NCBI GenBank assembly: GCA_964445135.1
Contig: CAYUJW010000005.1
Location: 1 to 34,107 of the forward strand
Direction of reading: 5' to 3'
DNA length: 34,107 bases
Source: JACOTV01 sp964445135
Lineage (GTDB): Bacteria > Patescibacteriota > Microgenomatia > UBA1406 > GWC2-37-13
Position numbers and translations under genes: made by a program. The notes beneath the pieces were generated by a model. The model worked only from the letters and a program-made list of their open reading frames with translations. It had not been told where the DNA came from and did no database searches. This document shows positions 24,043 to 31,357 of this stretch, piece by piece; position 1 is the stretch's first letter; each line of letters opens with the position of its first letter.

Positions 24043-24057
24043 GTCAAAGTGTGCCAA

Positions 24058-24357
24058 TTATGCCTCAGAAAGAAGCTCTTTGAGTGACTTTCCGTCGCCA
24101 ACTGCACCTTTTCCTGCTTTCTTCGCTTTCTTTGCTGCAAGTGCGCCACGCATTGATTCTGCGAATTTCTGCTTTTTCTGAAACTCTTCAACGCGTCCCT
24201 TGGTGTCAATAAATCGTTGTTCTCCAGTAAAAAATGGATGACATTTTGAGCACACATCGGTCGAAAGGGTTTCGCGCGTTGATTTCGTCGAAAACGAAGC
24301 TCCGCATGAGCAGATGACCTTGGTGTCAATAAACTGTGGATGTATCGATAGTTTCAT
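24058..24357 (-). CDS. rpmE: Large ribosomal subunit protein bL31 (zinc-binding form, extended tail)
   Basis: bL31 sits at the subunit interface. It starts MKLSIHPQFIDTKVICSCG, and the zinc ligands are C16-x-C18 and C36-x2-C39 in DVCSKCHPFFTGEQ, the classic zinc-containing form. HPFFTG and GRVEEFQKKQKF complete the usual ~70-residue core. The protein is 99 residues because of a lysine/alanine-rich tail ending LKELLSEA, a longer tail than in E. coli. I chose the ATG at 24357 over the upstream in-frame one at 24396 because a full promoter lies between them. It is downstream of the release factor gene, as rpmE-prfA pairs often are, though the order is reversed. Confidence 0.95.
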   Translation of the reverse strand: MKLSIHPQFIDTKVICSCGASFSTKSTRETLSTDVCSKCHPFFTGEQRFIDTKGRVEEFQKKQKFAESMRGALAAKKAKKAGKGAVGDGKSLKELLSEA

Positions 24358-24367
24358 GATGAATGTA

Positions 24368-24396
24368 ATTATACAGCACGTATGCTGGGAAATCAA
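24368..24396 (-). promoter_or_regulatory. Promoter of rpmE, near-leaderless
   Basis: On the minus strand TTGATT (24396-24391), a 17-bp spacer and TATAAT (24373-24368). Ten bases separate the -10 from the ATG at 24357, so the leader should be only 2-4 nt. Confidence 0.78.
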
Positions 24397-24426
24397 AGTG
24401 GAATAATCCGCACTCTATATACTAAA

Positions 24427-25113
24427 TCATGCAAGGATCTTATCCCATCTGCCCTGCTCGATAACTTGATCCAAATTGTGCCACGATTGGTTTATTCGGT
24501 GGTCAGTGATTCGGTTTTGCGGAAAATTATAAGTGCGGATTTTTTCGGCCCGCTCGGCGCTTTCCGTACCTTTCAAGTAAGACTCGGCAAGTCCACGCTG
24601 TCTATCTTGCTCAAGTTGATAAAGTTTTCCGGCCAAAAGTTCGAGTGCAATTTGGCGATTAGCTTGTTGGGAGCGTTCGCGACTACTGGTTGTGGCAATC
24701 CCGGTTGGTTTGTGAACCAAGCGAACTGCTGTTTCGACTTTATTTACATTTTGTCCCCCTGCGCCACCGGAGCGTGAAAACTGCCACTCAAGCTCGTTTT
24801 GGGCAATCTTGATTTCATGCTGGTGAACGTATGGCGTGACGATAATGATGCAAGTTGATGTGTGCACGCGACCCTTTCGTTCGGTGGTTGGAATGCGCTG
24901 GACGCGATGAACGCCCGTCTCTTTTTTGAAGTAGTTAAATGCACCATTCCCTCGAATTTTGATGGTGTTATCGTCTACATATGTCATTTTAAGCCCCATT
25001 CGCTCGGCAAAACGTCCGTATGAACTCATGAGCTCATCCATCCAGAGCTTTGATTCGTCGCCGCCTGCGCCTGGTAGGCCTTCGATAATTGCAATTGAGG
25101 GATCGATATTCAT
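24427..25113 (-). CDS. Short RF1-like peptide chain release factor lacking domain 1
   Basis: The 228-residue protein corresponds to domains 2-4 of bacterial RF1. IEGLPGAGGDESKLWMDEL is the start of domain 2, GVHRVQRIPTTERKGRVHTST carries the codon-recognition region, and SRSGGAGGQNVNKVETAVRLVHKPTGI holds the catalytic GGQ (119-121). RAEKIRTYNFPQNRITDHRI is the C-terminal signature. The tripeptide anticodon reads P75-T-T77, matching the RF1 P-x-T type (UAA/UAG) and not the RF2 SPF type. The ~100-residue N-terminal helical domain of full-length RF1 (about 360 residues) is absent, and hisS ends only 10 bp upstream, leaving no room for it. It might be the cell's RF1 or a rescue-type factor; prfA is therefore not assigned. 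Confidence 0.85.
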   Translation of the reverse strand: MNIDPSIAIIEGLPGAGGDESKLWMDELMSSYGRFAERMGLKMTYVDDNTIKIRGNGAFNYFKKETGVHRVQRIPTTERKGRVHTSTCIIIVTPYVHQHEIKIAQNELEWQFSRSGGAGGQNVNKVETAVRLVHKPTGIATTSSRERSQQANRQIALELLAGKLYQLEQDRQRGLAESYLKGTESAERAEKIRTYNFPQNRITDHRINQSWHNLDQVIEQGRWDKILA

Positions 25114-25123
25114 GAGGAAACAA

Positions 25124-26362
25124 TTAGCTGCAAAGTTCGCGTGCAAGCTCAGAAATTGCAACGTTTTTTTGTGTCTTCTGGGTAAGGTCTTTTACAATGA
25201 CCGATTGCGACTGCATCTCGGTTTCACCAACTATGACGGCATATTTTGCACCCATCTTATCTGCATATTTGAGCTGTTTCTCAAGCTTGAGTGAACTGCC
25301 CAAATAGAGAGACGTAGAAATGCCTGCACTTCGCAGGTTTTTGACGACCACTTGTGCATCCTGTTGTGTTTCTTCAAAGTAGCACACGACAACGCGTGCC
25401 GCGGCATCAAATGGTGGAAAAAGCCCCAGTTCATCAAGCGCTTCAACCGTTCGCTCAAAGCCGATTCCAAATCCAACAGCGGGCGCGTCAAGCCCCGAAA
25501 GTTCATTGAGTAAGCGGTCATAGCGACCTCCACCACCCACTGAACCAACAGGATATTGCGGAATGATACCTTCAAAAATAAGTCCGGTATAGTAGTCCAA
25601 ACCTCGTGCAAGTGTTGGAGTAAATTGCAGCGCATCGCGTGGCACGCCAAGCGTGACTGCCGTATCGATAATTGCCTGTAAGTTATCTGATGGCTCCGTT
25701 GCGTAAAGCGCTTGAAGGAGAGCCTGTGCATTTTGCTCAAGCAGCCCTTTTGCAACAAGTTCGGCGACAACTTCACTTTCTGATAATTTGTCGAGTTTGT
25801 CTATGGTCTGAATGACGCTCATCACGCGATCATCAAGCACGCCTTGTGCTTGTATTGTCTCAACAAGGCGCGATCTATCGTTGACCTTTAGCACAAGTGA
25901 GGTAACTCCAAGCTGCTGATACAGGGCATAATAGAGGCTGAGTATTTCTGCATCAGCCACGGGGGAGCTTGTTCCGATTATGTCAGCGTCACACTGATAA
26001 AACTCGCGATATCTACCTTTTTGTGGCTTGTCGGCTCGCCATACTGGTTGAATTTGATACCGTTTGTATGGCATAACGAGCTCATTTTGATAGCTGGAAA
26101 TCACGCGTGCCATAGGTACAGTTTGGTCATATCGTAATGCGACGCGTCGTCCTCCATTATCTTCAAAGCGATACACAAGTTTCTCGGCTTCAGTGCCATA
26201 TTTTCCGAGCAACAGCTGCTCATACTCTAAAGCCGGAGTCTCAAGTGGTTCAAAACCAAAGCGCTCAAACACAACGCGCATTTGGGTGATCACCCAGGCT
26301 CGTTTTTTAGCATCTGCCCCTAAATAGTCTCGAAACCCTTTGAGGGTCTGTATTTGTTGCAT
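25124..26362 (-). CDS. hisS: Histidyl-tRNA synthetase
   Basis: HisS charges tRNA-His. The 412-residue protein begins MQQIQTLKGFRDYL, the common N-terminus (GxRD). Motif 1 includes ETPALE (41-46). Motif 2 includes VWRADKPQKGRYREFYQCDADIIG (108-130). LARGLDYYTGLIFE is the histidine-binding HisA motif, and GGRYDRLL with VGFGIGFER (motif 3) follows; an anticodon-binding domain lies from about 325. The frame stays open for 72 codons upstream, but I start at the ATG at 26362 because it begins the conserved region and lies just after an extended -10 box. It precedes the release factor gene by 10 bp. Three lysine/arginine changes in motif 2 are within family variation. Confidence 0.96.
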   Translation of the reverse strand: MQQIQTLKGFRDYLGADAKKRAWVITQMRVVFERFGFEPLETPALEYEQLLLGKYGTEAEKLVYRFEDNGGRRVALRYDQTVPMARVISSYQNELVMPYKRYQIQPVWRADKPQKGRYREFYQCDADIIGTSSPVADAEILSLYYALYQQLGVTSLVLKVNDRSRLVETIQAQGVLDDRVMSVIQTIDKLDKLSESEVVAELVAKGLLEQNAQALLQALYATEPSDNLQAIIDTAVTLGVPRDALQFTPTLARGLDYYTGLIFEGIIPQYPVGSVGGGGRYDRLLNELSGLDAPAVGFGIGFERTVEALDELGLFPPFDAAARVVVCYFEETQQDAQVVVKNLRSAGISTSLYLGSSLKLEKQLKYADKMGAKYAVIVGETEMQSQSVIVKDLTQKTQKNVAISELARELCS

Positions 26363-26372
26363 AGTAAGTACT

Positions 26373-26381
26373 ATTATACCA
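26373..26381 (-). promoter_or_regulatory. Extended -10 promoter of hisS, near-leaderless
   Basis: Minus-strand TGGTATAAT: TGn followed by a perfect hexamer, ten bases before the ATG at 26362. No clear -35. Expected leader 2-4 nt. Confidence 0.68.
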
Positions 26382-26459
26382 AGAATTGCCCTGCATTGCC
26401 CGGGCGCCCCTTGTACATTGACCTCATAATTTTTAAGCACATCTTCAGTTATGATCGGT

Positions 26460-26476
26460 ACTATATAACGTATAGT
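26460..26476. promoter_or_regulatory. Palindrome upstream of the FMN-binding gene promoter
   Basis: ACTATA (26460-26465) and TATAGT (26471-26476) flank TAACG, a 6-5-6 dyad ending 7 bp before the -35 at 26484. It has the same spacer length as the dyad at 2777-2795 and could bind a regulator. Confidence 0.3.
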
Positions 26477-26483
26477 TTGTGTC

Positions 26484-26512
26484 TTGCACATCACATGCAG
26501 CTTAGATACAAT
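26484..26512 (+). promoter_or_regulatory. Promoter of the FMN-binding protein/apbE operon
   Basis: TTGCAC (26484-26489), a 17-bp spacer and TACAAT (26507-26512). Start of transcription is expected near 26519, giving a leader of about 29 nt, which shows that not all genes here are leaderless. Confidence 0.7.
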
Positions 26513-26547
26513 GCTTGTATTATTCAATTTCACACATTTATCTTTCC

Positions 26548-27054
26548 ATGGATCAAACATCAACTTCCGCTCAACCAAAGTCAGGCCTTCCTATGAGTTT
26601 TATCGCGCTTGGCGCAGTCGTCATTATTGCAATTGGAGCGATTGTATATATCAATCAATCTTCGCAAAAAGAAATGGCAAAAGTTGATGCAACATCCATG
26701 CAAGCTTCCCCTACTCCCGTTGCTATGGAAGCAACTGGCGAAGCGATGGAACAGGCTACGTATAAGGATGGAACCTATGACGCAACCGGTAAATATCAGT
26801 CTCCTGGTGGTCCTGAAGAAATAGAAATCAGCGTGACTATTAAAGATGGGGTGATTACTGAGACTGAAGCAACACCAAAGGCAACGTTGCCAAAATCAAT
26901 CGGCTTTCAAAACATCTTTACCAGCAACTATGAAGCGATGATAGTTGGAAAGCCTTTGGATACCGTGGTGCTTGACAAGGTTTCCGGATCCTCACTTACT
27001 CCCAAGGGCTTTAACGATGCGATTGAACAGATAAAAGCGCAAGCCAAGAGCTAA
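26548..27054 (+). CDS. Membrane-anchored FMN-binding domain protein (ApbE substrate)
   Basis: The 168-residue protein has one membrane segment (about 17-37, FIALGAVVIIAIGAIVYI) and a T/P/A-rich linker. An FMN-binding domain follows from YKDGTYDATGKYQSPGG (72 onward) through VTIKDGVI to VLDKVSGSSLTPKGFNDAI. That last stretch aligns with the flavinylation motif D-x-x-S/T-G-A-T of NqrC and RnfG: D143, S146, G147, S148, S149. The residue at the usual flavin-linked threonine is therefore serine (S149). The next gene encodes the flavinyltransferase ApbE, 20 bp away, so covalent FMN attachment is likely. The protein probably carries electrons on the outside of the membrane. I start at the ATG at 26548; the upstream in-frame ATG (26515) overlaps the promoter start region. 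Confidence 0.85.
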   Translation: MDQTSTSAQPKSGLPMSFIALGAVVIIAIGAIVYINQSSQKEMAKVDATSMQASPTPVAMEATGEAMEQATYKDGTYDATGKYQSPGGPEEIEISVTIKDGVITETEATPKATLPKSIGFQNIFTSNYEAMIVGKPLDTVVLDKVSGSSLTPKGFNDAIEQIKAQAKS

Positions 27055-27074
27055 TGTTTTTGTGAAAGCTGAAA

Positions 27075-27959
27075 ATGAGTGATATACCCGAGTCAGATCG
27101 CACCTATCGTTTTGAGGCGATTGGGACTACTTGGCAGATTGATGTGGACTCACCGCTTCAAGATCAAGTAAAAGATGAAATCGCACGTCTTATCGATTCA
27201 TATGACTGCGCATTCTCACGTTTCCGTCCTGAAAGCACCGTTTCTCAAGCGCAAAAGGCAGCTGGGCGCTATCACTTCATGGCCTATGCGGATGAACTTT
27301 TTCAACTCTACGCGCGGTTGTATGAATTAACAAATGGGATGTTTACCCCGCTTGTCGGACAGATACTGGAAGACCTGGGATATGACGCAGATTATTCTCT
27401 CGTGCGTCATGCCACTCCCCACTCTCCACCTGCGTGGCCAGATGTTGCAACATATTCGTCCGGCGAGCTTATCACTTCCCAACCATTGGTTATTGACGTT
27501 GGAGCAGCTGGAAAAGGTCATTTAGTTGATTTAGTATGTTCGTACTTGGCGGCCTCCGGTTATCAAAGCTATTGCGTTGACGCGGGGGGTGACATACGAA
27601 CGCAAGATCTACATGGGAAACCACAACGCATCGGACTGGAGCATCCTGATAATACCAATCTTGTCATTGGGACAATAGACGTGGTGAATCAAAGCATTTG
27701 TGCCTCTGCCACCAATCGTCGACGATGGGGTGCGCAGTTGCATCATGTAATTAATCCGCACACGGCCCACCCCACCACTTCAATTTCAGCAACATGGGTG
27801 ATTTCTGACAGGGCGATGGTGGCTGACGCATTGGCCACTTGTTTGTTTTTAGTTGATCCTGAAGTGCTTGGTGCGGAGTATGATTTTGAGTTTTTGCGTA
27901 TAGGCGGTGATAATCGCTTGGAAAAATCGCAGCATTTTAATGCGACATTATTTTCCTAG
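27075..27959 (+). CDS. apbE: FAD:protein FMN transferase (ApbE)
   Basis: ApbE moves FMN from FAD onto a Thr/Ser of partner proteins. The 294 residues contain FEAIGTTW (13-20), FSRFRPESTVSQ (48-58), IDVGAAGKG (140-148) with the FAD-binding glycine loop, VDAGGDIR (168-175), HHVINPHT (223-230) and ADALATCLF (250-258), which holds metal/FAD ligands. All signature blocks are present in order. The protein starts directly with MSDIPESDRTYRFEAIG: there is no signal peptide or lipobox, and an in-frame TGA lies a few codons upstream, so a missed secretion signal is excluded. Most known ApbE enzymes are exported. It is the second gene of a two-gene operon with its likely substrate. Its 3' end is convergent with htrA. 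Confidence 0.93.
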   Translation: MSDIPESDRTYRFEAIGTTWQIDVDSPLQDQVKDEIARLIDSYDCAFSRFRPESTVSQAQKAAGRYHFMAYADELFQLYARLYELTNGMFTPLVGQILEDLGYDADYSLVRHATPHSPPAWPDVATYSSGELITSQPLVIDVGAAGKGHLVDLVCSYLAASGYQSYCVDAGGDIRTQDLHGKPQRIGLEHPDNTNLVIGTIDVVNQSICASATNRRRWGAQLHHVINPHTAHPTTSISATWVISDRAMVADALATCLFLVDPEVLGAEYDFEFLRIGGDNRLEKSQHFNATLFS

Positions 27960-27962
27960 ATT

Positions 27963-27989
27963 AAAAAAGCGTAGTACTTTGAAGTATTA
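27963..27989 (-). terminator. Possible terminator of htrA
   Basis: Minus-strand hairpin TAATACT (27989-27983)/AGTACTA (27978-27972) with one wobble pair and a TCAA loop, followed after three bases by TTTTTT (27968-27963). The stem includes the htrA stop codon. It lies in the 27-bp space between the ends of apbE and htrA. Confidence 0.42.
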
Positions 27990-29156
27990 TTCTGAAGATT
28001 TCTCAAGAGTTAACTTGGTAGTTGTAGTTTTTCCGTCGCGCCAATATCCAAGTTCTACCGTGTCGCCTGGCTTGTGATCCAAAATGAGTTTGGCAAGCGC
28101 CTGCTCATCACGGCCTTCGATTTTTTTCCCATCAAATGTGACGATGATGTCTCCTGTCACAAGCCCCGCTTTGGCAGCCGGTGAGTCTGGCACCGCCTCG
28201 GCGATATATGCGCCTTCAATCGCATTGTTTTGCAGCGCAACTTCACGACTGATTACTTTGTATCGTACCCCAATGTAGGGCTTTTCAAAACTTCCACCAC
28301 GTTTATTAAAGCTGGCAATAAGCTCAGAGAGCGTATTTGAGGGAATCGCAAATCCAATATTTTGTCCACTTGCCGAAACTGCAGTGTTGACCCCAATCAC
28401 CTGCCCTTGGCTATTTAATAACGGGCCGCCGCTGTTTCCTGCGCTAATTGCAGCGTCGGTTTGAATTACGTTGTCCAAACGCTCAACAAACCCTTCATAC
28501 GGTGAGCCGGCCGTAATTCCTCGACCCAAGCCTGAGACAATTCCTGTGGTGACCGTATTGGTAAACTCTCCAAGCGGTGTACCGATTGCAATCGCCACTT
28601 GGCCAAGTTTGAGTGCGGAAGAGTTGCCAAGCGGCAGGGCGCGACCTGTGGTTGAGACGTTAATTTTGAGAATTGCAAGATCATTGAGCGGATCTCGATA
28701 AATCTGTGTCACGGAATGTGTCTTTTCATCATTCATGATTACCTGGTACGTTGCCTCAGCATCTGCCACCACATGTTTGTTGGTGATAATGAGGCCATCT
28801 TCACTGACTATAAAGCCACTTCCGATGTTTTGTTCGATTGTTTGTGCTTCGCCTGGAATTCGTCTGAATGCGCCAAACGGATTAAACGGATCCAGCGTGA
28901 TACGATCTTGTGAGACTGAAGTTGTCTTTATTTTGACCGTGACGACCGAGGGAAGTGATTTCTCAATGACTGCGACAATGGTTGACTCGTCCTGAAATGA
29001 CGTGTTGCCTGTTGGCTCATCTGTCAACGCGAGGCCAGATTTGCTATTGACTCGCTGACCAAGCGTTGAGAGTATGTTTGGCTCACTGGCCGACACTACG
29101 CGGTATATAAACACCGCGATTATGATACTCGTCGCTATTAGTACAACCCTTTTCAT
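27987..29156 (-). CDS. htrA: HtrA/DegP-family serine protease with PDZ domain
   Basis: HtrA proteases degrade or refold damaged proteins outside the cytoplasm. The 389-residue protein has an N-terminal membrane anchor (VVLIATSIIIAVFIYRVV, 4-21) without a clear cleavage site. The trypsin-like domain has H128 in TNKHVV, D159 in DPLNDLAIL and S242 in AGNSGGPLL. One PDZ domain follows (about 290-385, IGVRYKVISREVALQ and DSPAAKAGLVTGDIIVTFDGKKIEG). This is the DegS/single-PDZ layout. It follows ctpA by 69 bp on the same strand, so two extracytoplasmic proteases are grouped. A weak TATACG box stands six bases before the ATG. Confidence 0.95.
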   Translation of the reverse strand: MKRVVLIATSIIIAVFIYRVVSASEPNILSTLGQRVNSKSGLALTDEPTGNTSFQDESTIVAVIEKSLPSVVTVKIKTTSVSQDRITLDPFNPFGAFRRIPGEAQTIEQNIGSGFIVSEDGLIITNKHVVADAEATYQVIMNDEKTHSVTQIYRDPLNDLAILKINVSTTGRALPLGNSSALKLGQVAIAIGTPLGEFTNTVTTGIVSGLGRGITAGSPYEGFVERLDNVIQTDAAISAGNSGGPLLNSQGQVIGVNTAVSASGQNIGFAIPSNTLSELIASFNKRGGSFEKPYIGVRYKVISREVALQNNAIEGAYIAEAVPDSPAAKAGLVTGDIIVTFDGKKIEGRDEQALAKLILDHKPGDTVELGYWRDGKTTTTKLTLEKSSE

Positions 29157-29225
29157 ACGATACGTATATGGTATCTATAAATTCTGGTAATTTGCTGAAA
29201 GGAAAAGGAATATGTGTCTCTCTGC

Positions 29226-30530
29226 CTACTTCACAAGTAATTCGATAGCACGATCAAGTTGCTTATCGCCTTTGCGCTCAAGGGTATTTCCTTCTTCGAT
29301 CGTGTTTTCAACTTTTACACTTGGCATGATGCCTTTTCCATGAATCCAGTCGCCCTTTGGCAGTTTCCATTTGGCGATTGTGACATGAAGTCCAGCGTCA
29401 TCTTTGAGATCTTCTGCTTCTTGAACTGAGCCTTTGCCAAATGATTTTTGACCAACAAGTGTCGCGCGTCCATGATCGCGCATTGCACCAGAGAATATTT
29501 CAGACGCAGACGCTGACCCTTCATCAATAAGGATGGTAAGCGGAATGTCCAAAAGCCTTCCCTGTCGCTCCACGGTATAACTGCGATTGCCGGCGGTTGT
29601 GGACTCTTGAGTCACAACGAGTTTGCCGCGTGGGAGAAATTCACCGGATAAATATACGGCGCTATCAAGAAATCCGCCTGGATTGCCGCGCATATCAACT
29701 ACCACCGCGTCTACCGTACCCGCACTTTGTCGGGCAACAATCTCATCTACTGTTCGGTCCCACTCAACGTTTGTGGTCTCTCCAAATTGGTTGACTTTTA
29801 TGATAGCAATAGTTTTGTCCTTCACTGTTTCATACGTTGTTTCAACTGACTCGACTTTGATGGTGTCTCGCACTATCTCAACGTCAATTTCTTTTTTTGG
29901 TGCACGAAGAAGGGTGAGTTTGACGGGTGTGCCTTGTTTACCACGGATCTTGCTTACGGCTTGAGCAAGCGACCAACCAGACGTTGATTCGCCATCGACC
30001 TTGGTCACATAATCACCAGCGCGAACTCCGGCTTTTTCAGCAGGCGAGTTTTTTAAGGGGGCAATAACGGCAATTGCATTGTTTTTCAGTCCAAGTTGTG
30101 CGCCAATTCCTTCAAATCGTCCACCCAAATCATCTTTTGATTGCTTGTTTTCCTCAGGTGTCAGGAAAAAAGTATAAGGATCTCCAACTGAGGCAACAAT
30201 TCCCTTTAGCGCTCCATAAAATTGTTTTTTTGCATCAAGCTTGTCTTTATCGACATACTTTGTATTCAGCTCTGTAACAACTTGATTGTAGAGGGCTGCG
30301 TCAAAACCTTTTGAGTTTGCGATTGATGGATCAAGTTGTGTGAGGCGTTGTGCGATAGAATCTCGTTTTTCGGTCGGCTGAAGTTGGCCAAATTTGAACC
30401 CAACAAAAAAGATGAGTAGTCCCACAAAAATACCAACCAACATTGAGTTTAGGCGCTTTGGTTTTTTGGCAGATTGCTCAGGCTGTGCAACTGGCGTCTG
30501 GCTGACGGTGACATCTGAGGTGTTATTCAT
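29226..30530 (-). CDS. C-terminal processing peptidase (S41 family)
   Basis: S41 proteases cut the C-termini of secreted or membrane proteins. I start at the ATG at 30530 (434 residues): a longer frame exists, but a -10 box lies between the two starts. A membrane anchor spans about 30-48 (LVGIFVGLLIFFVGFKF). A CTP N-terminal helix region follows, a PDZ domain at about 135-212 (GIGAQLGLKNNAIAVIAPLKNSPAEKAGVRAGDYVTKVDG), and the protease domain has VDMRGNPGG, DEGSASASEIFSGA (catalytic S341) and GQKSFGKGSVQ (K366, Q370), the Ser-Lys-Gln set. The first 8 bases overlap the end of the upstream hypothetical gene. It is the CtpA/Prc-type relative. Confidence 0.94.
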   Translation of the reverse strand: MNNTSDVTVSQTPVAQPEQSAKKPKRLNSMLVGIFVGLLIFFVGFKFGQLQPTEKRDSIAQRLTQLDPSIANSKGFDAALYNQVVTELNTKYVDKDKLDAKKQFYGALKGIVASVGDPYTFFLTPEENKQSKDDLGGRFEGIGAQLGLKNNAIAVIAPLKNSPAEKAGVRAGDYVTKVDGESTSGWSLAQAVSKIRGKQGTPVKLTLLRAPKKEIDVEIVRDTIKVESVETTYETVKDKTIAIIKVNQFGETTNVEWDRTVDEIVARQSAGTVDAVVVDMRGNPGGFLDSAVYLSGEFLPRGKLVVTQESTTAGNRSYTVERQGRLLDIPLTILIDEGSASASEIFSGAMRDHGRATLVGQKSFGKGSVQEAEDLKDDAGLHVTIAKWKLPKGDWIHGKGIMPSVKVENTIEEGNTLERKGDKQLDRAIELLVK

Positions 30531-31251
30531 AGAAATGTATTGTAGCCTGTTTTGCATCAACAATGCAATACGGGAGGTCAATTTTTTGTATTTTGTGCCA
30601 ATCGCTAATATTTAAGACGCGCGCAATATTTCGGGGCATATCTGCTGCGGTTTGGTTGAGTATTACGGTCCCTGCCTCATCAAGCACTTCAAGTCGAACC
30701 GCATCAATTGGCTTGATGGAATCAACAATAATTACTTTTCCACACACATCGTCGGTGGTATATGCTGCAAGTTGTGATTCATCGGGGGCATGTTTCACCT
30801 CACCACCAAACCCGCAACCTGCTGATTTTAAGGGGAATGAGGCAGATTGTTTCACTTCAAGTGTCACCATTGCATCAGCGGTGATATCTACCACACGGCC
30901 TTTAAAATATGAGGACTTGATGTCGTCAATTTCGGTGCTTGATTCGATGAGCACAACTCCCTCTTGGTGGTTGATCTCACGCACAACGCCCGACCACTCA
31001 CTTTGATACTGTTTTTTTCCAAATGTAGTTTTCTTCTCCGCAAGAACTTCGTTTTTGGCAACGCTCTCCCCCACTACTTTTTGAAGATGAAGAAATATAT
31101 CCTTTGGATCGGCGCCCAAGAAGCGACTCACATGAATGCGATACGTCTTTGACTGAGCTGCTTTGGCCATTGGAGTTTTAAAGTCCACTTCCTGGTCAGG
31201 CTTGATAAGCAGCGAACCGACTGAATCGAGGGCAAATGTAATAGTAGCCAT
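30523..31251 (-). CDS. Hypothetical protein with barrel-sandwich hybrid-like segment
   Basis: I do not recognise this 242-residue protein by name. Residues about 50-110 (DIFLHLQKVVGESVAKNEVLAE..., then EWSGVVREINHQEGVVLIES) resemble the barrel-sandwich hybrid fold of biotinyl/lipoyl domains, HlyD-type adaptors and related proteins, with the V-G-x-x-V-x-x-x-x-V-L-A-x-K turn. No lipoyl- or biotin-accepting lysine motif is obvious. The second half is rich in beta-strand-like sequence (GRVVDITADAMVTLEVK). A GCGFGGE loop lies at 145-151. There is no signal peptide. The start at 31251 is chosen because TATAAT lies nine bases upstream; the longer frame (to 31359) is unlikely. The gene overlaps the peptidase by 8 bases, hinting at a shared function. 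Confidence 0.65.
   Translation of the reverse strand: MATITFALDSVGSLLIKPDQEVDFKTPMAKAAQSKTYRIHVSRFLGADPKDIFLHLQKVVGESVAKNEVLAEKKTTFGKKQYQSEWSGVVREINHQEGVVLIESSTEIDDIKSSYFKGRVVDITADAMVTLEVKQSASFPLKSAGCGFGGEVKHAPDESQLAAYTTDDVCGKVIIVDSIKPIDAVRLEVLDEAGTVILNQTAADMPRNIARVLNISDWHKIQKIDLPYCIVDAKQATIHFYE
30539..30568 (-). promoter_or_regulatory. Internal promoter of the S41 peptidase gene, near-leaderless
   Basis: Minus-strand TTGCAT (30568-30563), an 18-bp spacer and TACAAT (30544-30539), eight bases before the ATG at 30530. It lies inside the 3' end of the upstream hypothetical gene, so the protease can be transcribed alone. Confidence 0.55.
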
Positions 31252-31260
31252 ACAAGTCTC

Positions 31261-31266
31261 ATTATA
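31261..31266 (-). promoter_or_regulatory. -10 box of the barrel-sandwich-like gene, predicted leaderless
   Basis: Minus-strand TATAAT nine bases before the ATG at 31251, no good -35. The expected leader is 0-3 nt. Confidence 0.6.
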
Positions 31267-31357
31267 AAGAGTTTTGCCACCAGATAAAAGTCCAAGTTTA
31301 GAATGAGCACCTGTGTGCTTGGAGGCTTTGCGTGATGTGAAGTATGCGATAGTGCAC

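Noticed and set aside
25114..25300. Frameshift explanation for the short release factor
   Set aside because: The sequence upstream encodes the conserved C-terminal part of HisS in its own frame, so no hidden domain 1 is present.
26363..26578. 72-residue N-terminal extension of HisS
   Set aside because: It runs through the hisS promoter and the opposite promoter, and HisS proteins begin at the conserved MQQIQTLKGFRDY-like sequence.
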